Part shown: positions 43,378 to 52,144 of the stretch, in pieces
Layout of the letters: every line of letters starts with the position of its first letter
How positions within the stretch are numbered: the first letter of the stretch is position 1
The notes under the pieces: model-generated
The model's input: only the letters and a program-made list of their open reading frames with translations
Told to the model about the DNA's origin: nothing
Databases searched by the model: none
From: JAJCYL01 sp040222875
GTDB lineage: Bacteria > Bacteroidota > Bacteroidia > Cytophagales > Cyclobacteriaceae
Length of the DNA stretch: 64,000 bases
NCBI GenBank assembly: GCA_040222875.1
Contig: JAVKCG010000009.1
Coordinates: 496,001-560,000 of the forward strand
Reading direction: 5' to 3'
Made by a program: the position numbers and the translations under genes

Positions 43378-44376
43378 ATGCTCTTAAAAGAAATTCTAGA
43401 ATCAAAAATACTTGTAATGGATGGTGCAATGGGCACAATGATCCAAAGAAGGAAGTTAGAAGAGGACGATTTTAGAGGTGAACGTTTTAAGAACCATCCT
43501 AAAAGTTTGTTAGGAAACAATGACCTGCTATCCCTGACCAGACCAGATATAATTAAAGACATTCACAAGGAATACTTTAAAGTTGGGGCAGACATCATCG
43601 AGACCAACACCTTTAGTAGTACCTCCATTGCTCAGGAAGATTATGGGCTTCAGGAACTAGCTTATGAATTCAATTTCGAATCCGCAAAGTTGGCAAAAGA
43701 GGTCGCCGATGAAGTTACCGCCAATAATCCTGATAAACCACGTTTTGTAGCTGGTGCCTTAGGCCCTACAAACAAAACTGCGTCTATATCACCTGATGTT
43801 AACAACCCCGGTTTTAGGGCAATTTCATTTGATCAGTTAGCCGCTGCTTATAAAGAGCAGGCCAAAGGATTGATGGATGGCGGCGCCGACATACTATTAG
43901 TTGAAACCATATTTGATACGCTAAATGCGAAGGCCGCCTTATTTGCAATACAGGAGCTATTTGATGAAATCGGTAAAGAGCTTCCGATAATGGTCTCGGG
44001 AACAATTACAGATGCCAGCGGCCGAACGCTGTCAGGACAGACGACAGAAGCATTTTTAATTTCAATGAGTCATGTAAACCTTTTAAGTATTGGGTTGAAC
44101 TGTGCCCTAGGTGCCAAACAGCTGCGTCCTTACCTACAGGTGCTTGCACAAAAGGCCGATAATTTTGTAAGTGCTTACCCCAATGCTGGCCTACCTAACG
44201 AATTTGGAGAATATGATGAAACCCCTGAAATGATGGCTTCTCAGATCAAAGAATTCCTTGATGAAGGCCTGGTAAACATAATTGGTGGTTGTTGTGGAAC
44301 AACCCCAGAGCACATTAGAGCAATCGCAGAACTGGCTTCGAAATATGAACCCCGACCCATGCCAGTGTTAGCTTAG
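43378..44376 (+). CDS. Homocysteine S-methyltransferase domain protein (MetH N-terminal domain, stand-alone)
   Basis: 332 residues equal to the first module of cobalamin-dependent methionine synthase: MDGAMGTMIQRRKLEEDDF, ADIIETNTFSSTSIAQEDYG, and the zinc-binding Cys residues (NCALGAK and IIGGCCGTTPEHI). The folate-, B12- and SAM-binding modules are absent. In many Bacteroidota MetH is encoded by two genes placed side by side; here the next gene is a facing small protein, so the partner must be elsewhere. It binds homocysteine and transfers a methyl group. Confidence 0.9.
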   Translation: MLLKEILESKILVMDGAMGTMIQRRKLEEDDFRGERFKNHPKSLLGNNDLLSLTRPDIIKDIHKEYFKVGADIIETNTFSSTSIAQEDYGLQELAYEFNFESAKLAKEVADEVTANNPDKPRFVAGALGPTNKTASISPDVNNPGFRAISFDQLAAAYKEQAKGLMDGGADILLVETIFDTLNAKAALFAIQELFDEIGKELPIMVSGTITDASGRTLSGQTTEAFLISMSHVNLLSIGLNCALGAKQLRPYLQVLAQKADNFVSAYPNAGLPNEFGEYDETPEMMASQIKEFLDEGLVNIIGGCCGTTPEHIRAIAELASKYEPRPMPVLA

Positions 44377-44383
44377 TGAATGC

Positions 44384-44686
44384 TCAAATCTTTATCTGAC
44401 CGAAGTTGTCCTGTCGGAAGTCTTTAAAGTTAATCAAGAAATCGAGGTACTTTTTGTGGTCAAATGAACTGAACTCAACAAAAGTTCTGTCGCGATAAGG
44501 AAAAGTATGAAGCGCTAATGAACCTCTTGGGATAATCCACACCCCGGAAGCCCCTTTCTTTTCTTCAGACTCAGTAAAGTCAAGTATTTCAATTTTAGTT
44601 TTTATCAAAAGATCCTGCATTTGGATTTTTAACCATTCATAGTTGGTTCCCAACAGCCATTCTGTAAAGTGATTATGCTTAACCAT
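44384..44686 (-). CDS. SpeD-like small protein lacking the pyruvoyl serine
   Basis: 100 residues. The segment GASGVWIIPRGSLALHTFPY aligns with the S-adenosylmethionine decarboxylase (SpeD) core GVxGVxxxxESHxxIHTWPE. If aligned on the HT pair, the Ser that becomes the pyruvoyl group is replaced by Gly, and the downstream catalytic Cys is not seen. The fold assignment is tentative. If right, it is a catalytically inactive or repurposed SpeD homologue. Its stop lies 7 bases from that of the homocysteine methyltransferase gene. Confidence 0.5.
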   Translation of the reverse strand: MVKHNHFTEWLLGTNYEWLKIQMQDLLIKTKIEILDFTESEEKKGASGVWIIPRGSLALHTFPYRDRTFVEFSSFDHKKYLDFLINFKDFRQDNFGQIKI

Positions 44687-44874
44687 TCAAACTCTAACGG
44701 TGTAATTTCAAATATCGTTCTAAGGTAATCCATGAACTTTATACATCTCAGCCATAAATCCTGATCGGTTGAATTTTATGGTTTGATTACAGGATTTCCT
44801 GATACTTTTTTACCTTCAAAAACCAGGGATGCTGAAAACTGAATTAGAGTAAGCTCACTAACCTACTGAATAAA

Positions 44875-45147
44875 ATGAGTGATATTAGACCAAAAAACTG
44901 GCTTGTTGAGTCGATTTTAGTAACTATTTTCTGTTGTCTTCCTTTTGGGATAGCGGGCATTGTAAATGCTGCGAGTGTCAACTCACGGTATGATTCAGGT
45001 GATAAAGAAGGCGCTCAAAGAGCCTCAGAGGCAGCCGGTAAATGGACAAAAATCGGTTTTTTCATTGGTGTTGTTGTTATGGTGCTTTACTTCATCATGG
45101 TGATGGTAGTAGGCGTAGAAATGTTGGACGAATTCGGGGCGTTTTAA
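44875..45147 (+). CDS. CD225/dispanin-family membrane protein
   Basis: 90 residues with the two-helix dispanin layout: a first membrane segment with Cys residues (WLVESILVTIFCCLPFGIAG), the conserved loop VNAASVNSRYDSGDKEGAQRAS, and a second helix (KIGFFIGVVVMVLYFIMVMV). Bacterial members are of unknown role. Its stop overlaps the DUF2752 start by 1 base, a pairing that recurs in Bacteroidota and other phyla. Confidence 0.88.
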   Translation: MSDIRPKNWLVESILVTIFCCLPFGIAGIVNAASVNSRYDSGDKEGAQRASEAAGKWTKIGFFIGVVVMVLYFIMVMVVGVEMLDEFGAF

Positions 45148-45533
45148 TGCTCAACAAGTTCTATAAATATGGGCTACCAATAGTAATAACAGTATTGGTA
45201 GCCTTATATTTTTTCCTCGATCCAGTGTTGTTCAATTTTCCGGCATGTCCGGTAAATAAAATCACCGGCTTTTACTGTCCTGGTTGTGGATCTCAAAGAG
45301 CTTTGCATCACTTATTAAATGGAAATATCGGCCAGTCACTTTCATTCAATCCACTTTTATTCCTGACTATACTTCTTATTTTTTATAATCTGTTATTACT
45401 CCTTTTTTTAAAGACAACCTCAAACTTGTTATACAACCGATTCTCACCAATAATAATAGTGGTTGTGGTCATTATTTTTACGACGCTTCGAAACCTCCCT
45501 CAATACCCTTTTAGCTTACTTGCCCCAAATTAA
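45147..45533 (+). CDS. DUF2752 membrane protein
   Basis: 128 residues from the ATG at 45147, which overlaps the dispanin stop (TAATG). Upstream in-frame codons read through the dispanin gene in another frame and are rejected. The family signature is present: FPACPVNKITGFYCPGCGSQ, then RALHHLLNGN. Three hydrophobic helices complete it. Function unknown, but it is repeatedly linked to dispanin-like genes. Confidence 0.87.
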   Translation: MLNKFYKYGLPIVITVLVALYFFLDPVLFNFPACPVNKITGFYCPGCGSQRALHHLLNGNIGQSLSFNPLLFLTILLIFYNLLLLLFLKTTSNLLYNRFSPIIIVVVVIIFTTLRNLPQYPFSLLAPN

Positions 45534-45567
45534 AGAGATTGGATACTAATCATTTTGGCCTCCCTCC

Positions 45568-45575
45568 TATCTTTG
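45568..45575 (+). promoter_or_regulatory. Bacteroidetes-type -7 box (TATCTTTG)
   Basis: TATCTTTG matches TAnnTTTG and stands 18 bases before the glycosyltransferase start codon at 45593. No -33 motif at the standard distance is evident. Confidence 0.5.
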
Positions 45576-45592
45576 CGGCCAACTGAACCAGC

Positions 45593-46699
45593 ATGATTTT
45601 TATCGATATTCTTTATTACACATTTCTTTCTGCACTTGCTGTCCAGTTATTTTTTTGGTTGTCATTCCTACGGCTGTTATTCAAAAAAAGTGCGAAGCCA
45701 GCAGATAAACCTGCGCCTGTATCGGTAATTGTTTGTGCCTGGAATGAAAATCAAAATTTGCGTGAGTTGGTTCCTCTGCTTTTATCCCAGGATCATCAGA
45801 ATTATGAAGTTATAATTGTTGATGATAGATCGACTGATGAGAGCTACGACTATTTGATCGAACAAAGGGATAAAAACAAAAATTTTAAGCATGTTCGGGT
45901 AGATACTGTTCCTGATCACATTGATGCGAAGAAGTATGCTGTTACACTTGGGGTTAAAGCGGCACAAAATGATCACTTGTTATTTACCGATGCCGACTGT
46001 CGGCCTCAGTCCAATCAGTGGGTCAGCCAAATGGTAAGTGAATTTCAGGATGAAACAATTTTTGTTCTTGGCTACTCCCCATATACATTTTCATGGAGTT
46101 TGTTGGGGCTTATGATTGGCTTTGAAACATTGCTTACAGGCATCCATTACCTGACCGCCGCATTATGGGGCATGCCATACATGGGTGTTGGTAGAAACCT
46201 CATGTACCGTAAATCATACTTTTTGCAACACAAGGGATTCATCGGTTTCAATAATGTAACTGGTGGCGATGACGATCTCCTTGTAAACAAGCATGGAACC
46301 AGCAAAAATACCCGCGTCTGTATAGACGAAAATGCTGCCGTCTTTTCAATACCAAAAACAACATTTACGTCCTATTTCATACAGAAAAAACGTCATTTGT
46401 CTGTTGGCAAGCATTATCAACTTAAGGATAAAATCCGTTTGGGTATACACTCGATAAGCCAAATTCTATTTTGGATATGTTTACTATCTTTAGCCATTTT
46501 AGAAATAAATCCGTATGTAATTGGCGGTGGATATTTAATTCGGCTAATTATTCAATTAGTTGTGATGGGGTTTGGAGCGAGAAAACTCTCGGATAAATTT
46601 CCAGTTTACCTTCTACCATTAATGGATTTTATCTACACATTGTACATTCCGTTGGTTGGATTACCAGCGCTTTTGTCTAAAAAGGTCAAATGGAGCTAA
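45593..46699 (+). CDS. Family 2 glycosyltransferase, membrane-bound
   Basis: 368 residues. An N-terminal helix (YYTFLSALAVQLFFWLSFL) is followed by a GT-A domain: VSVIVCAWNENQNLRELV, EVIIVDDRSTDES, and the metal-binding LLFTDADCRP, with GGDDDLLVNK and a QKKRHLSVGKHY motif (QxxRW-like). C-terminal helices follow at about 280-350. It transfers a sugar to a lipid or polysaccharide at the inner membrane; acceptor unknown. The sigma-factor gene overlaps its 3' end by 10 bases. Confidence 0.88.
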   Translation: MIFIDILYYTFLSALAVQLFFWLSFLRLLFKKSAKPADKPAPVSVIVCAWNENQNLRELVPLLLSQDHQNYEVIIVDDRSTDESYDYLIEQRDKNKNFKHVRVDTVPDHIDAKKYAVTLGVKAAQNDHLLFTDADCRPQSNQWVSQMVSEFQDETIFVLGYSPYTFSWSLLGLMIGFETLLTGIHYLTAALWGMPYMGVGRNLMYRKSYFLQHKGFIGFNNVTGGDDDLLVNKHGTSKNTRVCIDENAAVFSIPKTTFTSYFIQKKRHLSVGKHYQLKDKIRLGIHSISQILFWICLLSLAILEINPYVIGGGYLIRLIIQLVVMGFGARKLSDKFPVYLLPLMDFIYTLYIPLVGLPALLSKKVKWS

Positions 46700-47298
46700 A
46701 CAAGCAGTTTTCAGAAAAAGCAATCAAGGACTTTGCCCTCATTGATCAGGCAACTATTGATGGGGATGAAAAAGCCTATGCTGAGTTAATGGATAGGTAC
46801 AGAAAACCTGTTTACCACATGATCTTAAAAATGGTGCGGAATGTTGACGATGCTGAAGATTTAACGATTGAAGCCTTCGCAAAAGCATTTAAAAACCTAC
46901 ATAAGTTTAAGAAAGACTTCACCTTTAGCACCTGGCTTTTCAGAATTGCTACCAACAATACCATTGATTTTATCCGAAAAAAGAAACTGGAAACTTTTAG
47001 CCTAAACTCATCATTCACTGATGACAGCGGGGATTCCGTAAACATTGACGTACAGGATAAAAACTTAACGCCTGATCAGGAGACTATTAAAACACAGAAA
47101 ATAGAATTGGTCAGGATGTTTGTAGATAAGCTTCCCGCCAAGTATCAGCGATTGGTTCGCCTTAGGTATTTTGATGAGTTTTCGTATGAAGAAATTGCAC
47201 AGGAAATAGAGGCTCCTCTTGGCACCGTTAAAGCCCAGCTTCACAGGGCAAGGGAATTAATGTATGAATTGGTGAAAGAAAAGCGGGAGCATATATAA
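46690..47298 (+). CDS. ECF-type RNA polymerase sigma factor
   Basis: 202 residues: region 2 (MVRNVDDAEDLTIEAFAKAF; FSTWLFRIATNNTIDFIRKK) and region 4 (LPAKYQRLVRLRYFDEFSYE, then IAQEIEAPLGTVKAQLHRAR). No anti-sigma gene is adjacent, unlike the pair at 24444. It overlaps the glycosyltransferase gene by 10 bases, so the two are translated from one transcript. Its targets are unknown. Confidence 0.92.
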   Translation: MELNKQFSEKAIKDFALIDQATIDGDEKAYAELMDRYRKPVYHMILKMVRNVDDAEDLTIEAFAKAFKNLHKFKKDFTFSTWLFRIATNNTIDFIRKKKLETFSLNSSFTDDSGDSVNIDVQDKNLTPDQETIKTQKIELVRMFVDKLPAKYQRLVRLRYFDEFSYEEIAQEIEAPLGTVKAQLHRARELMYELVKEKREHI

Positions 47299-47306
47299 GC
47301 TTCCCA

Positions 47307-49049
47307 TCATTTATTAAGTGGCACCGTAGTTTCCGGGGCATTACATTCTTTAAATATCCTTACCTCACACCTGGCACAAATGCTTTTATCCAGTCTTTGA
47401 TAAATCTTCTTGATTCCCTCATCCTTGGTCTCGAAGATGTTGTTATCCCCAATTTCCTCCGCATAGCCCCCTGATTGCAGGAATTCCCTTGCTCCAATTC
47501 GGATGCTGCTTAAATAAATTTGTCCTCCCAAACCTCTCCATCTTTTTGCCTCATTTACTAACATTTCAGCACCTGACACATCAATAATGTTTAAACCACT
47601 TCCAATGATCAAAACATTCCTTACACCTAAATCAGTTAGTTCTTTTAAATACTGTTGCACATGATCTACTGCACCATAATAAAGTGAACCATCAATTCTG
47701 ATGATTTTTAATTGAGGGCACTCAGAAAGCTCAATCCGCTTGATATTAGTGAATTTTCTTCTTGGATGATTCGGGTCGGGTGATACTTCCGCAATCAACG
47801 GCTGTGAAGTACGCTGTAGATAAAAAATCAGTGAAAACAGGACGCCCAGGTAAATGGCATACTCAAGCTGAAAAATTAATGTTGACAAAAATGTGATCAC
47901 CAGCACCGCAGTTTCCTGCCAGCTAGATTTCACAATTTTTTTGATATGATCAAAATCTATAAGTCTGTAGGCCACGAGTAAAATAATGCCTCCCATAGAT
48001 GCCATTGGTAAATAAGTGGCAAGTGGAGCCACCAACAACACTATTAGCATGAGGCAAATGGCTGCAAAAACAGCAGCTAAAGGGGTCTTGGCCCCGGACT
48101 CATAATTAACCCCTGACCGACCAAATGAGCCGGATCCGGCAAAACTTGAAAAAATTGATCCCACAATATTCGATAACCCCTGCCCAATAAATTCCTGGTT
48201 GCCATCTAATAATTGCCCAGATTTTAAAGCTATAGACCTGGCGATGGCAACTGCTTCAATTAACCCCAACATTGCAATGGCAAAGGCCTTTGGGGCGAGG
48301 TCTTGAACGTTACTTAGATTTATGTTGGACAAGGATAGCGGTGGCAAACTCGCCGGAATTTCACCAACGAGGCTCACCCCATTCGACGCACCGTCAATCA
48401 GCCAACTGACACACCCCCCAACAAGTAGGGCGGTTAGAAAATTCGGAAACTTACTTGACAGTTTTTTGGTGAGAATTGCGGTTATCAAAGTAACCCCACC
48501 GATTAAGACCGCAGCCAAATTAGCATTTTCAATATTGACGATTAATTGAAAAGCACTTTCAAAAAATGGCCCTTTTGGAACAGCATAGCCAACTACATGC
48601 TTCATTTGACTAAATGCAATCAAAATAGCGGCACCTGAGGTAAAACCCACTATCACACTGTGGGAAACAAAATTGATGAGCGATCCAAGTCTGGCTACGC
48701 CTAGTAGAAATTGGATTACTCCGGCAATGAGTGTTATGGTCAGTGCAAGCTCTAAATACGCCTGAGTACCTACTTCGGCCATGGGGCTCAGCGAGGAATA
48801 AATAACTATAGAAATAGCAGTTGTTGGGCCTGACACCAAATGCCATGATGACCCGAAAAGTGCGGCCACAATGGGCGTTACCATTGCTGTGTACAGGCCA
48901 TAAATCGGCGGTAAACCAGCTATAATGGCAAATGCCACTCCCTGAGGCAGCACAATAAACGCATTAGTAATTCCTGCAATAAGATCATCTTTGAGTGAAC
49001 CGCGGTTTACAGTAGGCCACCAACTAAGAAAAGGCAGGATTCTCTTCAT
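47307..49049 (-). CDS. SulP-family anion transporter with STAS domain
   Basis: 580 residues. The transport domain begins with DLIAGITNAFIVLPQGVAFA, AGLPPIYGLYTAMVTPIVAA and FGSSWHLVSGPTTAISI, and the conserved FGRSGVNYESGAKT follows later. A cytoplasmic STAS domain (about 440-545; NVLIIGSGLNIIDVSGAEML) ends it. An extra C-terminal Cys-containing stretch (ICARCEVRIFKECN) could bind metal. It moves sulfate, bicarbonate or another anion; the substrate cannot be told. Confidence 0.9.
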   Translation of the reverse strand: MKRILPFLSWWPTVNRGSLKDDLIAGITNAFIVLPQGVAFAIIAGLPPIYGLYTAMVTPIVAALFGSSWHLVSGPTTAISIVIYSSLSPMAEVGTQAYLELALTITLIAGVIQFLLGVARLGSLINFVSHSVIVGFTSGAAILIAFSQMKHVVGYAVPKGPFFESAFQLIVNIENANLAAVLIGGVTLITAILTKKLSSKFPNFLTALLVGGCVSWLIDGASNGVSLVGEIPASLPPLSLSNINLSNVQDLAPKAFAIAMLGLIEAVAIARSIALKSGQLLDGNQEFIGQGLSNIVGSIFSSFAGSGSFGRSGVNYESGAKTPLAAVFAAICLMLIVLLVAPLATYLPMASMGGIILLVAYRLIDFDHIKKIVKSSWQETAVLVITFLSTLIFQLEYAIYLGVLFSLIFYLQRTSQPLIAEVSPDPNHPRRKFTNIKRIELSECPQLKIIRIDGSLYYGAVDHVQQYLKELTDLGVRNVLIIGSGLNIIDVSGAEMLVNEAKRWRGLGGQIYLSSIRIGAREFLQSGGYAEEIGDNNIFETKDEGIKKIYQRLDKSICARCEVRIFKECNAPETTVPLNK

Positions 49050-49210
49050 ATCCTGCCAAAATAACTCAATTTAAAATCAGTAGTAATGAGAAGCTATGTG
49101 GGTTTCTAATATGAGCCCAATTCAGAGCGATTGTCACTGCGGTGTCAATTGAAGCAGTTTGATTAACTTAGATTCAGATATTATTCAAACATCAATATAA
49201 AAGCGGCCAA

Positions 49211-49597
49211 ATGAAATATTTACTAATCGCTTTAAGGGTTATTGTCTCAGTAATTTTGCTTCAAACCTTGTTTTTCAAGTTCACTGGAGCTGAAGAAAGC
49301 ATATATATCTTCAGTACAATGGGTATGGAACCCTGGGGCCGGTATTTAACCGGTATAATTGAGCTCATTGCAGGGGTCATGTTATTGTTACCACGTTACT
49401 ACCACATTGGTGCGGTCGCAAGTCTTGGTGTAATAAGCGGTGCAGTATTCTCACATCTAACTGTTTTGGGTATTGAAGTAATGGGTGATGGTGGCTATCT
49501 TTTTTTCCTCGCTTTAGTTGTAATGATCAGCTCCCTGTTCATCATTATTTACGAAAAAGATAAACTTCTGAAATTAATAGGCTATAACGAGGATTAG
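49211..49597 (+). CDS. DoxX-like membrane protein
   Basis: 128 residues with four hydrophobic helices (IVSVILLQTLFFKFTGAEES; LTGIIELIAGVMLLLPRYYH; LGVISGAVFSHLTVLGIEV; FFLALVVMISSLFIIIYE). The FKFTG and RYLTGIIELIAGVMLLLP patterns fit the DoxX/DoxD-like group. It lies upstream of ribBA but with a separate promoter between. Function unknown. Confidence 0.75.
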   Translation: MKYLLIALRVIVSVILLQTLFFKFTGAEESIYIFSTMGMEPWGRYLTGIIELIAGVMLLLPRYYHIGAVASLGVISGAVFSHLTVLGIEVMGDGGYLFFLALVVMISSLFIIIYEKDKLLKLIGYNED

Positions 49598-49631
49598 AGC
49601 CTTATCCCTAATTCAATGACTATTTAAATTG

Positions 49632-49639
49632 TACTTTTG
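49632..49639 (+). promoter_or_regulatory. Bacteroidetes-type -7 box of ribBA (TACTTTTG)
   Basis: TACTTTTG matches TAnnTTTG and is 10-16 bases before the two candidate ATG starts of ribBA. The predicted leader is at most about 10 bases, so the mRNA is nearly leaderless and there is no room for an FMN riboswitch between promoter and gene. Confidence 0.5.
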
Positions 49640-49649
49640 CGCCATTGAA

Positions 49650-50882
49650 ATGACTATGGCCAAGAATACAGCATTAGACCCAATTGAAGACGCAATAAGC
49701 GCAATTAAAAATGGTGAAATCATAATTGTTGTCGATGACGAAGATCGTGAGAATGAAGGCGATTTCATTTGTGCTGCCGAGAAAGTAACCCCGCAAATCG
49801 TCAATTTCATGGCGAAACATGGCCGTGGCTTGATCTGCGCACCGCTTGTTGAAGAGCGTTGTGAAGAGCTTGGCCTCGAATTAATGGTCGGCAGAAATAC
49901 TTCTTTACATGAAACGCCTTTTACTATTTCTGTAGACTTACTGGTAGACGGTTGTACTACTGGAATTTCAGCAAGTGATAGGGCCAAAACAATTAAAGCC
50001 CTGGCTAACCCCGAAACCGACCCAAACGACCTCGGAAAGCCAGGTCATATTTTCCCATTGAAAGCTAAAACGGGTGGAGTTTTAAGAAGAACCGGCCACA
50101 CTGAAGCCACTATTGATTTTGCCAGGTTAGCAGGGCTCAAGCCGGCTGGTGTTTTGGTAGAGATTATGAACGAGGATGGGACAATGGCCAGGCTCCCGGA
50201 GCTGCGAAAGGTTGCTGATAAGTTCGATTTAAAGTTAGTCTCAATAAAAGACCTTATCTCTTATCGGCTACAAAATGAAACGCTGATTGAAAAGCAAATA
50301 GGGGTAGAAATGCCCACCACTTTGGGTGATTTTGAGCTTTTTGCGTATAAACAGTTAAATACCGGTGACGTACACCTTGCACTAAAAAAGGGTGTTTGGA
50401 CAGCAGAAGAACCAGTAATGGTACGGGTACATTCCTCTTGTGTAACCGGTGACATTTTCGGCTCATGCAGATGTGATTGCGGCAATCAATTGCATGCTGC
50501 AATGACCATGGTGGAGGAAGCTGGTAAGGGCGTTGTGCTCTATATGAATCAGGAAGGCAGGGGTATTGGGCTTTTAAACAAGCTTAAAGCCTACAAATTG
50601 CAGGAGAATGGTATGGATACAGTAGAAGCAAATCTGCATCTGGGATTTAAAATGGATGAGCGTGATTATGGTGTTGGCGCCCAGATATTACGTGACCTGG
50701 GCGTTGGTAAAATGAAACTTATTTCAAATAACCCTAAAAAAAGGGCGGGTCTGAGGGGATACGGCCTCGAAATTGTTGAAAATGTACCCATTGAGATCGT
50801 TCCTAATAAACATAATTCCAAATATCTGGAGACTAAAAGAGATAAGCTTGGGCATGACATCCTCAAGCCAAAAAAAACGTAG
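49650..50882 (+). CDS. ribBA: RibBA: 3,4-dihydroxy-2-butanone-4-phosphate synthase / GTP cyclohydrolase II
   Basis: 410 residues from the ATG at 49650 (408 if from 49656). A TTG further upstream at 49629 overlaps the promoter and is rejected. The RibB half has VDDEDRENEGDFICAAEKV and the acidic-loop/His residues (GHTEATIDFARLAGL). The RibA half has the zinc site GSCRCDCGNQL, NQEGRGIGLLNKLKAYKL and TNNPKKRAG-like SNNPKKRAGLRG. It supplies both precursors of riboflavin. The upstream region is too short for an FMN riboswitch. Confidence 0.95.
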   Translation: MTMAKNTALDPIEDAISAIKNGEIIIVVDDEDRENEGDFICAAEKVTPQIVNFMAKHGRGLICAPLVEERCEELGLELMVGRNTSLHETPFTISVDLLVDGCTTGISASDRAKTIKALANPETDPNDLGKPGHIFPLKAKTGGVLRRTGHTEATIDFARLAGLKPAGVLVEIMNEDGTMARLPELRKVADKFDLKLVSIKDLISYRLQNETLIEKQIGVEMPTTLGDFELFAYKQLNTGDVHLALKKGVWTAEEPVMVRVHSSCVTGDIFGSCRCDCGNQLHAAMTMVEEAGKGVVLYMNQEGRGIGLLNKLKAYKLQENGMDTVEANLHLGFKMDERDYGVGAQILRDLGVGKMKLISNNPKKRAGLRGYGLEIVENVPIEIVPNKHNSKYLETKRDKLGHDILKPKKT

Positions 50883-50891
50883 ACATTGCTC

Positions 50892-51485
50892 ATGAGACAG
50901 ATCCTTGGCGGTTTAATGTTACTCGCTTCGATTCAGTCATATGCTCAATATTTCCCATCTGAGCACTGGCATGAAGGGTATCTGGTTTCAAATGATGGTG
51001 ATTCTTTAAGGGGAAAGCTGAAATATGACATGGAAAGCGACCTCGTTCAATTGGATAAAAACGGACGCATTCAAACTTTCTCCGGTCGAAATATGAGCTA
51101 TTTCGAAATCTTTGATGCAGTTACCGAAAACTACCGACAATTCTATGTGATCCCATTCAGCGTTAATGTTGAATATAAAGTGCCTCGGATATTTGAAATG
51201 CTCTACTTAGGCGAACTAAGCCTCGTGTCACGGGAGGCAATAGTCAACGAAGCGGTTAACCCTTCGTCATTTTCTTATTACGGCTCTACAAGAAGGCTCT
51301 CCAACGTATTTTATTTCGTGTACAAAGACGGCAAAGTGGTGAAGTACGAAAACAAGCGAAACCACTTAATGGAAGTAATGGGGGAAAAGAGTAAGGATAT
51401 TAGGGCTTATATGAAAAAGAATCATTTAAGGTCAGATAAACTGCAAGATCTTGTTCGGATTACTGCCTTCTACAACTCTATCTGA
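50892..51485 (+). CDS. Secreted hypothetical protein
   Basis: 197 residues from the ATG at 50892 with signal peptide MRQILGGLMLLASIQSYAQ. The mature protein is beta-rich (HEGYLVSNDGDSLRGKLKYD; YFVYKDGKVVKYENKRNHLM). The first segment resembles repeats found in secreted Bacteroidetes proteins that begin with a strand-loop-strand (GYLVSNDGDSLRG), but I do not recognise a family. It begins 9 bases after ribBA, likely in the same transcript, and converges on the LolA-like gene. Confidence 0.65.
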   Translation: MRQILGGLMLLASIQSYAQYFPSEHWHEGYLVSNDGDSLRGKLKYDMESDLVQLDKNGRIQTFSGRNMSYFEIFDAVTENYRQFYVIPFSVNVEYKVPRIFEMLYLGELSLVSREAIVNEAVNPSSFSYYGSTRRLSNVFYFVYKDGKVVKYENKRNHLMEVMGEKSKDIRAYMKKNHLRSDKLQDLVRITAFYNSI

Positions 51486-51493
51486 AGCAGAAA

Positions 51494-52123
51494 TTAGTTC
51501 CTGAAGTCAATTATATCCCCATCAAAATTTTCTTCATCAAACGAGAAATAAGAGTCTTGTACACCTGCATCAGCCTTGAATTCTTTAATTGTATACACAT
51601 ACTTCACCCCGCTTCTTTCATGCATCGTAAAACTTTTCAACTCGCTATTTGATTTGATTTCCATTCTGATTTTATAGATGTCTTTACCCTTTTCCTCAGG
51701 TTCGAGGTCAACAACATCAGCGCCATCTTTATTTTCTACATAAACATATTTGTAGCCCTCTTCATAAATAGTGAAGATGTTCGATACTGAGATTTCCTGG
51801 TCCTCTGGGTAGAAGTCAGAAATGTTCACCTCATTCACGTCTTTTAAGTGCGTCCACACAGTTTCTCCATTATTGATGATCACCTGCTCTCCAAGGTCAA
51901 GCTTATAGTTATCGCCTTTTACCACCACTTTGCCGGTGATATCTTCTTTGGTATTATCCGGGTTCACCAAAGAATAAACAAATTCAGCTTCAAATGATGG
52001 GTAGCTCTTATACTTATTACTTAAGTTTTGAAGGATTTCGAGAGCGGCCGGATCCTTCTGCCCTTGTGAAAAAGCCCCCACGGACAAAAGAATTCCTATT
52101 AATGTTAGTGTTGTATTTTTCAT
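51494..52123 (-). CDS. LolA-like outer-membrane lipoprotein carrier
   Basis: 209 residues with a signal peptide (MKNTTLTLIGILLSVGAFSQ). The mature part matches LolA/LolB-like chaperones: ILQNLSNKYKSYPSFEAEFV at the start, GKVVVKGDNYKLDLGEQVII, and NGETVWTHL. It should carry lipoproteins through the periplasm. It lies 21 bases downstream of ftsK on the same strand, an association that recurs in Bacteroidota and parallels the ftsK-lolA order in Proteobacteria. Confidence 0.88.
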   Translation of the reverse strand: MKNTTLTLIGILLSVGAFSQGQKDPAALEILQNLSNKYKSYPSFEAEFVYSLVNPDNTKEDITGKVVVKGDNYKLDLGEQVIINNGETVWTHLKDVNEVNISDFYPEDQEISVSNIFTIYEEGYKYVYVENKDGADVVDLEPEEKGKDIYKIRMEIKSNSELKSFTMHERSGVKYVYTIKEFKADAGVQDSYFSFDEENFDGDIIDFRN

Positions 52124-52144
52124 TTCAATGTTGATTCTAAATTG

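Noticed and set aside
45042..45146. Extended start for the DUF2752 protein
   Set aside because: The extension is the dispanin gene read out of frame; the ATG at 45147 overlaps the dispanin stop and gives the normal family length.
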